Source: Megamonas sp. UBA1799
GTDB lineage: Bacteria > Bacillota > Negativicutes > Selenomonadales > Selenomonadaceae
DNA length: 30,680 bases
Assembly: GCA_002319815.1 (NCBI GenBank)
Contig: DCFR01000005.1
Location: forward strand, 1 to 30,680
Reading direction: 5' to 3'
The notes under the pieces are model-generated. The model was not told the origin of the DNA and did not search any database. It saw nothing but the letters and a program-made list of their open reading frames with translations. The position numbers and the translations under genes were made by a program. Below are positions 23,484-30,680 of this stretch, in pieces (within the stretch, counting starts at the first letter, position 1; each line of letters starts with the position of its first letter).

Positions 23484-24836
23484 ATTATATTAACTTTTTT
23501 AAAATTGACTTTGCAACCACTGTTTTTATGCTTAACGCTGCTATTTATGATAGTGGCGCCGACTCCGGCACAAGCCGCTTTTTTCCCGCAGCCTGCTCCC
23601 TCGGGCCTGACGCAGACCAGTGAAGAATCACCGCTTTCTTTTTCACCGATTCTCAGCTGGAATAAGAATTTTGAAGCCATTGCCTATGAAATAGAAATTT
23701 TTCAACAATATCCGGCAGATTGCGATCCGGACGATACGGACAGCCGTGCGGTTTTCCGGACGCCTTATATTTTCATGAATGCTTACAATCCGCTGCTCAG
23801 TGATATAACTTCTGTGCCTCACGGAGAAGCTCTGCTCTGGTGGCGGGTACGTACGCTCGGATTAAATCAGCAGCCGATTGGCCCCTTTAGTGAACCGACA
23901 GCCTTGTATATCAGCAGTACAGTCCCTCCCGTCAATGCCCCGCCGGTACATCTGGCTAATTATAATGAGGGCCACGGCACGACTTTGCTTTATCCTGTAT
24001 ACAACTGGGTCCGCCTTACGGCGGCTGCCAGTTTTGAGGTGCAGGTTTTTGACAACGATCCGGACAATACTCCGGCAGCGCAGCCGATTGCTTCCCTGTC
24101 TACCGAAGCGTCAGAAATTTACGATCCGGACCCGCGTTATAGCAACGAACCTTTTTACTGGCGGGTACGAGCGTTAAATGCCGACGGCAGCCCGCAGGGT
24201 AACTGGTCGGATACCAGCAGTTTCCGTACCGCGCCCGAAGATGATTGGACCGTTGCCGTATTTGGTGACAGCATCAGCCACGGCGGCGGTCATATTTCTT
24301 ACAGTCCGGCTGACTTCGAATACAGCTGGCTGGCGCATCTGGCCTTTTCCGCGATCAACTTATCACAGAGCGGCAATTTGACAGAAGATATGCTGGCCCA
24401 TTTTGACCAGGATGTGCTCCCGTTTCATCCGCACTATTTGATTATCATGGGCGGTTCCAATGATTTACGCGCCGCTTATTCCGCAGCAGATGTCATTGCC
24501 AACATGGAAGGTATCAAGGAAAAATGCCGTCAGAATGGAATCAAACCGATTTTTCTGACCTTGCCGCCGATTAATCCCGAAAATATCAAACGGGCTTTTG
24601 ATGAAGACACCGATCCAGACTGGCCGGAAAAGTTTGCAGTCTTTAATGATTATTTACGCCAGCAGCCACATATTGATACGGCAAAAGCACTTGAAGCTTA
24701 CTCCCCCGACGGGCTGCTGCCCGACTGGCTGGGAATCGACGGTCTGCATGAAGATGTCATCGGCAAGGAACTAATGGCGGCCAGAGTAAATGCCGAATGG
24801 ACGGCTGCCTGTGCTGCGGCCGATGCGTGGCAATAA
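23484..24836 (+). CDS. exported SGNH/GDSL hydrolase with two Fn3-like domains
   Basis: About 450 aa. The N-terminus reads as a signal peptide (FLKLTLQPLFLCLTLLFMIV, then APTPAQA before AFF). Two tandem beta-sandwich repeats of about 90-100 residues follow, each with the WWRVRTLG or YWRVRALN pattern of Fn3-like modules. The C-terminal SGNH domain has block I GDSIS (Ser near 263), SGN, block III GGSND (Asn near 326) and block V DGLH (Asp near 419, His near 422), so the triad is intact. It likely hydrolyses ester bonds of envelope or dietary polysaccharide; the substrate is unknown. No ATG, GTG or TTG lies at the right distance from GAGGTG (23471-23476). ATT 23484 is seven bases away and would start exactly at the signal peptide, so this start is provisional. 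Confidence 0.8.
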   Translation: MILTFLKLTLQPLFLCLTLLFMIVAPTPAQAAFFPQPAPSGLTQTSEESPLSFSPILSWNKNFEAIAYEIEIFQQYPADCDPDDTDSRAVFRTPYIFMNAYNPLLSDITSVPHGEALLWWRVRTLGLNQQPIGPFSEPTALYISSTVPPVNAPPVHLANYNEGHGTTLLYPVYNWVRLTAAASFEVQVFDNDPDNTPAAQPIASLSTEASEIYDPDPRYSNEPFYWRVRALNADGSPQGNWSDTSSFRTAPEDDWTVAVFGDSISHGGGHISYSPADFEYSWLAHLAFSAINLSQSGNLTEDMLAHFDQDVLPFHPHYLIIMGGSNDLRAAYSAADVIANMEGIKEKCRQNGIKPIFLTLPPINPENIKRAFDEDTDPDWPEKFAVFNDYLRQQPHIDTAKALEAYSPDGLLPDWLGIDGLHEDVIGKELMAARVNAEWTAACAAADAWQ

Positions 24837-24861
24837 CTGACAAAAGATCCTGAAAGGCTCA

Positions 24862-24891
24862 TTGACAATTATTTTGCAATACCATTACAAT
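24862..24891 (+). promoter_or_regulatory. promoter of the flavo-diiron protein gene
   Basis: TTGACA (24862-24867), 18 bases, TACAAT (24886-24891), 43 bases before the start codon. It makes fprA independent of the SGNH gene. Confidence 0.8.
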
Positions 24892-24934
24892 AAAACCAGA
24901 AATAAAACACAATAGGGAAAGGTGGTTTTTACAC

Positions 24935-26095
24935 ATGCAAGCGATTGAAATTAAGCCCGATATTTGGTGGGTAGGCGCAATTGACTGGTCTATGCGCAGT
25001 TTTCACGGCTATCTGACCAGCCGCGGCTCATCTTATAATGCCTACCTGATTCTTGATGACAAGATCACACTCATTGATACGGTCAAAGAACCATTTGCCG
25101 CGGAAATGCTGGAACGCATTGCGTCGGTCATTGATCCGGCTAAAATCGACTACATCATTTCCAATCACGTAGAACCCGACCATTCGGGCAGCCTGCCTTG
25201 TTTATTGCAATACTGCCCGAACGCAAAAGTGTTTACCAGTCTGCCGAATGGACAGAAAGGTCTTCTGGCACGTTATGGCGAGTTACCTTACGAAGGCGTT
25301 AAAACCGGCAATACGCTGTCCTTGGGGAAACGGACGCTGCAGTTTATCGCTACGCCGATGCTGCACTGGCCCGACAGCATGGTCACCTATTGTCCGGAAG
25401 AACGTATTCTTTTCTCAAATGATGCATTTGGACAACATCTGGCTGCCAATCGGAGGTTTGATGACGAAAACGATCCGGCGATCCTCATGCAGGAGGCAAA
25501 AAAATATTATGCTAATATTTTGATGTTATACCGGCAGCAGGCACAGGCGGCAATGCAGGCGCTGGCTGGCCTTGATCTCGACATCATTGCAGTGGGACAT
25601 GGCGTACTCTGGCGCTCACAGATTCCGAAAATAATCGCGGCTTACCAGAAATGGAGTACCGATACATTAGAAGACCGGGCCGTCGTCGTCTTTGACAGCA
25701 TGTGGCACTCCACTGAAATGATGGCGCAGACGATTGCCGATGCATTCACCGAAAAAGGTCTGCCGGTCGGTTATTATGATCTCCGGGTTGACCATATTTC
25801 CGACATTGTCACCGATATTCTGACCAGTAAATATCTTGCCGTCGGTTCTCCGACGCTCAACAATCAGATGATGCCCAATGTGGCAGCGTTCCTTTGTTAT
25901 CTCAAAGGTCTGGCGCCCAAACATCGGCAGGCATTTGCCTTTGGCTCCTATGGTTGGGGCGGACAGAGCATTGCACAAACCGAAACAGCCCTGCAAGAAG
26001 CTGGCTGTGACATCTGCCTGGAAAAGATTCGTATTGCCAATGTCCCTACAGCGCCGCAGCTGGCCGCTATCAGAGACAAAGTAAAAAACCTATAA
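24935..26095 (+). CDS. fprA: FprA family A-type flavoprotein (flavo-diiron protein)
   Basis: 386 aa. The N-terminal metallo-beta-lactamase-like domain has the diiron ligands His78, Glu80, Asp82, His83 (NHVEPDHSG), His144 (LHWPDS), Asp163 (SNDAFG) and His222 (VGHG). The C-terminal flavodoxin domain (about 250-386) binds FMN (VVFDSMWHSTEMMAQ). The family reduces O2 to water and/or NO to N2O in the cytosol of anaerobes, taking electrons from rubredoxin or an NADH-dependent reductase. There is no fused rubredoxin or flavin reductase domain, so it is the short class A form. The start has AAAGGTGG eight bases upstream. It has its own promoter and terminator. Confidence 0.95.
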   Translation: MQAIEIKPDIWWVGAIDWSMRSFHGYLTSRGSSYNAYLILDDKITLIDTVKEPFAAEMLERIASVIDPAKIDYIISNHVEPDHSGSLPCLLQYCPNAKVFTSLPNGQKGLLARYGELPYEGVKTGNTLSLGKRTLQFIATPMLHWPDSMVTYCPEERILFSNDAFGQHLAANRRFDDENDPAILMQEAKKYYANILMLYRQQAQAAMQALAGLDLDIIAVGHGVLWRSQIPKIIAAYQKWSTDTLEDRAVVVFDSMWHSTEMMAQTIADAFTEKGLPVGYYDLRVDHISDIVTDILTSKYLAVGSPTLNNQMMPNVAAFLCYLKGLAPKHRQAFAFGSYGWGGQSIAQTETALQEAGCDICLEKIRIANVPTAPQLAAIRDKVKNL

Positions 26096-26100
26096 AACCC

Positions 26101-26145
26101 ATATAAAAAGTCCTGACAGCATTTTGCTGTCAGGACTTTTTATAT
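26101..26145. terminator. bidirectional terminator between fprA and rpoC
   Basis: Perfect 20-bp inverted repeat with a five-base loop, core AGTCCTGACAGC / GCTGTCAGGACT, flanked by A-run and T-run. It ends both converging genes. Confidence 0.95.
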
Positions 26146-26152
26146 GACTATT

Positions 26153-29100
26153 TTATTCAGCCGGAACCATATCTTCTTCAGAAGCAGTTTCCGATGTTGC
26201 TCCCGAAGCTGTATCTGCTGCTTCAGGATCTACAATCGTAATATTGCGGTAACGTCCCATACCCGTACCAGCCGGGATGAGTTTGCCAATGATAACATTC
26301 TCCTTGAGGCCGATCAGAGGATCTACCTTGCCCTTGATCGCCGCATCGGTTAACACGCGCGTTGTTTCCTGGAAAGAAGCAGCCGACAGGAAAGAATCTG
26401 TGGCCAGAGAAGCCTTGGTAATACCAAGCAAAATTGGCTTGGCCACCGCCGGTTCTCCGCCGATTTCAATCACTTTGACATTGGCTGTCTCAAAGGTATT
26501 GATATCGATATATTCGCCCGGTAAAAAGTCGGTGGAACCAGATTCCTCAATCTTGACCTTGTGCAGCATCTGCCGAACCATAACTTCAATATGCTTATCA
26601 TTAATCTCAACGCCCTGTGACTTGTACACCTTCTGTACTTCATACACCAGATAGCGCTGGGTATCACGAAGCCCGCAGACACGCAGAATATCATGAGGAT
26701 TGATCGAGCCTTCCGTAAGCTTATCTCCCGGTTTAAGATGCATTCCCTCCTGCGCAATCATGCGCGCGCCATAAGGAATAGCATACTCACGCGGTTCGCC
26801 CTCTTCCGGCACAACGATAACCTTGCGCATGCCCTTAGCATCCTTGACTTCTGCCGTACCTTCAATCTCAACGATGATGGCATGATGCTTCGGCTTACGC
26901 GCCTCAAAAAGTTCTTCAACGCGCGGTAAACCCTGGGTAATATCATCACCGGCAACACCGCCGGTATGGAATGTACGCATTGTAAGCTGCGTGCCCGGTT
27001 CACCGATAGACTGGGCGGCAATGATACCGACAGCCTCGCCGACATCAACTTCCGCTGCATTGGCAAGATCTCGGCCATAACATTTAATGCAAACACCAAA
27101 CTGCGATTTACAGGTCAAGACGCTGCGAATCGATACCCGATCCCGTACTTTGCAGATCTCATCCGCCAAGTCTTCGTTCACGGTTTCATTCAGCGAAGCG
27201 ACCTTTTCACCTGTCTCAGGATTGATGATGTCTTCGGCCAGGACACGACCAACAATACGATCCTTGAGGGATTCAATAATGCCGTTGCCTTCTTTGATAG
27301 CCTCGACTTCAATACCGCGGACATTGTTGTTACGAACCTTAACTTCCTTGGCATCGCTGCTCAAAACAGCCTCTATATAGGCTTCTGTCAGAGCTTCTCC
27401 GGATGGAACGATTTCCTCGCCCTTGCTGTTCAGCACGGCTTCGGTCGTTTTCTTGCCCATCATCTCATGAATCATAGATTTCTTGATAGCTGCACGTACC
27501 TTGACCTCCGGTGCACCCAGTGCAACGGTCTCGGAAGTCATGGCATTGCTGATGACGGCTTCCGACGATCCCAGAGTACCACGGACAATGATTTCTGCTA
27601 CGCCATGCTCGCCTAATGCCTTAAGGTCGGTTTCCTGAAGCACACTGTCCTTCGGCAGCAAAACTTCTCCGGTCTCCGGATCCATGACATCAGCGCCGAG
27701 CACCCGGGCCAGCAGCGAATCTTTCAAAACGGCAACTGCATCCGCCGTAGAAGCAGCTAAACGAGCCCGCTCGCGAACCAGATTGATGCCAACGATATCG
27801 CAATCTTCCTCACGAACAATGACATCCTGCGCCACATCTACCAAACGACGGGTCAGATAACCCGAGTCAGCCGTACGAAGCGCCGTATCAGCCAAGCCTT
27901 TGCGGGCGCCATGAGAAGAGATAAAGTAATCGGATACTGTAAGGCCCTCACGGAAATTTGCCTTGATCGGCAAATCGATAATCTTACCAGACGGATCTGC
28001 CATCAGGCCACGCATACCGGCCAGCTGACGCATCTGCTGTTTATTACCACGTGCACCGGAGTCCGCCATCATGAAAATCGGATTAAACGGATCCATATTA
28101 TTCATCATAGCCTCGGCAACATCATCGGTTGCCTTGGTCCAAAGATCAATAACCTTTTTATAACGTTCTTCATCGGTAATGAGACCACGGCTGAACAAAC
28201 GCTCAATTCCATTGACTGCCTTTTCTGTCGAAGCCAGAATTACCGGTTTTTCCTTTGGTACAATAACATCTGAAATAGCTACTGTCATACCTGCCAGGCA
28301 GGCATAATGATAACCAAGATTCTTTACATTATCAATGACTTCCGCTGTCTTGCTCGCGCCAAAATGTTTAAAGCAATTGGCCACCAGCTTACCCAGTTCC
28401 TTTTTATCCATACGGATGCCCAGGCACCATTGATCCGACTCTTTATCTTTATGATAATACCGAATCTCCGGCGGCAGAATCTCATTGAAAATCATCCGGC
28501 CCAGAGAAGTCTTAACCATGCCATAGCCTTCGATGCGGGCCTGAACTGCTGCCTGCAAATCAAGTGCATGATGCTGGAATGCCAGCAGACCTTCTTTAAT
28601 ACCGGTGAGAACCATGCCCTCGCCCAGCGCTCCCGGACGAAGAATTGTTAAATAATAGGAACCGAGCACCATGTCCTGCGTCGGAACAATAATCGGACGA
28701 CCATCTTTTGGCGCCAGAATATGGTTCGCAGCCAACATGAGAATGCGCGCCTCAGCCTGTGCTTCCGCCGAAAGCGGCAGATGAATAGCCATCTGATCGC
28801 CATCAAAATCGGCGTTATAAGCCGTACAAGCCAGCGGATGCAATTTCAGAGCACGGCCTTCCGTCAAAACCGGTTCAAAAGCCTGAATACCGAGACGATG
28901 CAGTGTCGGTGCACGATTCAAAAGAACCGGATGCTCTTTAATAACTTCTTCCAGCACATCCCATACTTCCGGACGCACCCGTTCCACCATACGCTTGGCC
29001 GCTTTAATATTGCCCGCCAGGCCGCTGTTGACCAGCTTCTTCATGACGAATGGTTTGAACAGTTCCAAAGCCATCTCTTTCGGCAAACCACACTGATGCA

Positions 29101-30154
29101 GTTTGAGTTCCGGACCAACAACAATAACAGAACGACCAGAATAGTCAACGCGCTTACCCAGCAAGTTCTGACGGAAACGGCCCTGCTTGCCCTTGAGCAT
29201 ATCCGACAAGGATTTCAGCGGGCGATTTCCTGGCCCAGTAACCGGACGGCCGCGACGACCATTATCAATCAGCGCGTCCACTGCTTCCTGCAGCATACGT
29301 TTTTCGTTCCGGACAATAATATCCGGCGCCCCAAGATCCAAAAGGCGCTTTAACCGGTTATTGCGGTTAATGACACGACGGTACAAATCATTGAGATCGG
29401 AGGTGGCAAAGCGCCCGCCATCCAGCTGGACCATTGGACGCAATTCCGGCGGAATCACCGGCACAACATCCATAATCATCCAGGAAGGTTTATTGCCTGA
29501 TTTGCGGAAGGCTTCAACGACTTCCAACCGGCGAATCGCACGAATTTTGCGCTGCCCGCTGACCTCATTGAGTTCCTTACGCAGATCTTCGTTCATTTTA
29601 TCAAGATCAAGTTCTTCCAGCAGTTTCTTGACTGCCTCAGCACCCATGCCAACTTTGAATCCAGCACCAAACTTCGAACGGGCGTCATGGTATTCATTTT
29701 CTGTCAGCAGCTGTTTTTTCATCAGCGGCGCATCCGCAGGGTCCAGAACAATATAAGAAGCAAAGTACAGGACCTTCTCCAAAGACCGCGGCGAGATATC
29801 AAGAATCAACCCCATGCGGCTGGGAATCCCCTTAAAATACCAGATATGGGATACCGGCGCAGCCAGTTCAATATGGCCCATACGTTCACGGCGAACCTTG
29901 GAGCGCGTTACTTCAACGCCGCAGCGGTCGCAGATAATGCCCTTATAGCGAATCCTTTTGTACTTACCGCAATGGCACTCCCAATCACGGGTTGGCCCAA
30001 AAATCCGTTCGCAAAAAAGGCCGTCGCGCTCCGGTTTCAAAGTACGGTAGTTGATCGTCTCAGGTTTTTTTACCTCGCCATAAGACCATTCACGAATCTT
30101 GTCCGGCGAAGCCAGACCGATACGCATTGAATCAAAATTATTTACATCCAACAA
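26153..30154 (-). CDS. rpoC: DNA-directed RNA polymerase subunit beta'
   Basis: 1333 aa. Starts LDVNNFDSMRIGLASPDKI as in Firmicutes. The N-terminal zinc ribbon uses Cys60, Cys62, Cys75 and Cys78. The catalytic Mg2+ loop NADFDGDQMAIH is intact. The second zinc site (CDIVG, then CKSQFGVCIKC) and the trigger-loop/bridge-helix regions are present. It forms the active centre of RNA polymerase with RpoB. The first codon is TTG (30152-30154), followed by a second TTG; GGGAG lies about ten bases upstream. It is 17 bases after rpoB, so one operon. A short Ala/Ser/Glu tail closes the protein. Confidence 0.98.
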   Translation of the reverse strand: MLDVNNFDSMRIGLASPDKIREWSYGEVKKPETINYRTLKPERDGLFCERIFGPTRDWECHCGKYKRIRYKGIICDRCGVEVTRSKVRRERMGHIELAAPVSHIWYFKGIPSRMGLILDISPRSLEKVLYFASYIVLDPADAPLMKKQLLTENEYHDARSKFGAGFKVGMGAEAVKKLLEELDLDKMNEDLRKELNEVSGQRKIRAIRRLEVVEAFRKSGNKPSWMIMDVVPVIPPELRPMVQLDGGRFATSDLNDLYRRVINRNNRLKRLLDLGAPDIIVRNEKRMLQEAVDALIDNGRRGRPVTGPGNRPLKSLSDMLKGKQGRFRQNLLGKRVDYSGRSVIVVGPELKLHQCGLPKEMALELFKPFVMKKLVNSGLAGNIKAAKRMVERVRPEVWDVLEEVIKEHPVLLNRAPTLHRLGIQAFEPVLTEGRALKLHPLACTAYNADFDGDQMAIHLPLSAEAQAEARILMLAANHILAPKDGRPIIVPTQDMVLGSYYLTILRPGALGEGMVLTGIKEGLLAFQHHALDLQAAVQARIEGYGMVKTSLGRMIFNEILPPEIRYYHKDKESDQWCLGIRMDKKELGKLVANCFKHFGASKTAEVIDNVKNLGYHYACLAGMTVAISDVIVPKEKPVILASTEKAVNGIERLFSRGLITDEERYKKVIDLWTKATDDVAEAMMNNMDPFNPIFMMADSGARGNKQQMRQLAGMRGLMADPSGKIIDLPIKANFREGLTVSDYFISSHGARKGLADTALRTADSGYLTRRLVDVAQDVIVREEDCDIVGINLVRERARLAASTADAVAVLKDSLLARVLGADVMDPETGEVLLPKDSVLQETDLKALGEHGVAEIIVRGTLGSSEAVISNAMTSETVALGAPEVKVRAAIKKSMIHEMMGKKTTEAVLNSKGEEIVPSGEALTEAYIEAVLSSDAKEVKVRNNNVRGIEVEAIKEGNGIIESLKDRIVGRVLAEDIINPETGEKVASLNETVNEDLADEICKVRDRVSIRSVLTCKSQFGVCIKCYGRDLANAAEVDVGEAVGIIAAQSIGEPGTQLTMRTFHTGGVAGDDITQGLPRVEELFEARKPKHHAIIVEIEGTAEVKDAKGMRKVIVVPEEGEPREYAIPYGARMIAQEGMHLKPGDKLTEGSINPHDILRVCGLRDTQRYLVYEVQKVYKSQGVEINDKHIEVMVRQMLHKVKIEESGSTDFLPGEYIDINTFETANVKVIEIGGEPAVAKPILLGITKASLATDSFLSAASFQETTRVLTDAAIKGKVDPLIGLKENVIIGKLIPAGTGMGRYRNITIVDPEAADTASGATSETASEEDMVPAE

Positions 30155-30171
30155 GGAGGCGTCACTCCCTT

Positions 30172-30680
30172 CTATTTATCAGCATTCTCATCATCGGCTG
30201 CCTCAGGAACAGTTTCCTTATTGTCGTCCTGATTGGCATCTGCAGTCTCCATATTGCCCAGCTCGGCAATAATATCGTCATCACTTACTGCTTCAGGTGC
30301 ATGTCCCTCGTAGGCATCATCAGCTGCGGCGACGCTTTTTGGCACCGCCTGCGCCTCATTCGGATCAACACCCTTGACATCAAGGTCAAGCTCACGCGCC
30401 GTTTCATTGATATCATCATCATCATCCTGAATCATGATTTCTTGTGCATCTTCAGACAAGACTTTGATATCAAGACCGATACTCTGGAGCTCCTTGATCA
30501 GTACCTTAAACGATTCCGGCACGCCAGGCTCCGGTATATTTTCACCCTTGACAATTGCTTCATACGTTTTTACACGGCCAACAACATCATCGGACTTGAC
30601 CGTAAGAATTTCCTGCAACGTGTAGGCAGCGCCATAAGCTTCCAAAGCCCAAACTTCCATTTCGCCGAAACGCTGTCCGC
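30172..30680 (-). CDS. rpoB: DNA-directed RNA polymerase subunit beta, C-terminal part (runs off right edge)
   Basis: 169 codons visible, ending TAG. The first residues (GQRFGEMEVWALEAYGAAYT) are the conserved beta C-terminus that clamps beta'. SFKVLIKELQSIGLDIKVL follows. After this the protein continues for about 90 residues in an acidic, Ala-rich tail with five consecutive Asp and many Glu/Asp, longer than in most Firmicutes, probably disordered. The 5' end lies to the right of the window. Confidence 0.97.
   Translation of the reverse strand, partial: GQRFGEMEVWALEAYGAAYTLQEILTVKSDDVVGRVKTYEAIVKGENIPEPGVPESFKVLIKELQSIGLDIKVLSEDAQEIMIQDDDDDINETARELDLDVKGVDPNEAQAVPKSVAAADDAYEGHAPEAVSDDDIIAELGNMETADANQDDNKETVPEAADDENADK

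Overview
The window looks like chromosomal DNA of a diderm Firmicute (class Negativicutes). The minus-strand cluster rimP-nusA-ylxR-ylxQ-infB-rbfA-nrnA-truB-ribF-rpsO-pnp has the Firmicutes gene order, and RpoC and RpoB read as Firmicutes-type proteins. A two-partner-secretion (FHA/CdiA-type) exoprotein needs an outer membrane. An MCP suggests chemotaxis. Genus cannot be fixed from sequence reading alone. Strong Shine-Dalgarno sites (GGAGG) and rho-independent terminators are visible throughout.

Layout. 1-3659 (minus): one uninterrupted reading frame for a large filamentous-haemagglutinin/CdiA-like exoprotein whose C-terminus lies beyond the left edge. 3660-4920: its control region and a divergent orphan tyrosine recombinase with a good promoter. 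4929-8165 (minus): branched-chain amino acid carrier BrnQ and a methyl-accepting chemotaxis protein with a long GC-rich leader. 8596-19499 (minus): the translation, RNA-processing and transcription-factor cluster. A promoter before rimP, close spacing and ATGA overlaps point to one main operon, with an extra promoter before rpsO and a terminator before pnp. 19668-20396: a divergent pair, an exported LysM protein (YneA-like) and an 86-aa unknown protein, sharing a control region with LexA-type boxes. One box lies between the -35 and -10 of the LysM gene. 20502-22388 (minus): an unusually large, divergent glutamine synthetase family protein, with a 21-bp dyad inside its putative promoter. 22698-24836 (plus): a small coiled-coil protein, a small HTH protein and an exported SGNH hydrolase whose start is unusual. 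24935-26095 (plus): an FprA-type flavo-diiron protein. 26153-30680 (minus): rpoC and the 3' end of rpoB.

Functionally the window is mostly core information processing (ribosome maturation, initiation, elongation/antitermination, RNA turnover, RNA polymerase). Accessory islands lie between: surface adhesion/competition (TpsA), nutrient uptake (BrnQ), sensing (MCP), a probable SOS cell-division checkpoint, nitrogen assimilation, O2/NO detoxification (FprA) and an envelope esterase. The points most worth a second look are the LexA-type divergent locus, the HTH/SGNH junction, the recombinase facing the exoprotein, and the operator-like dyad at the glutamine synthetase promoter.
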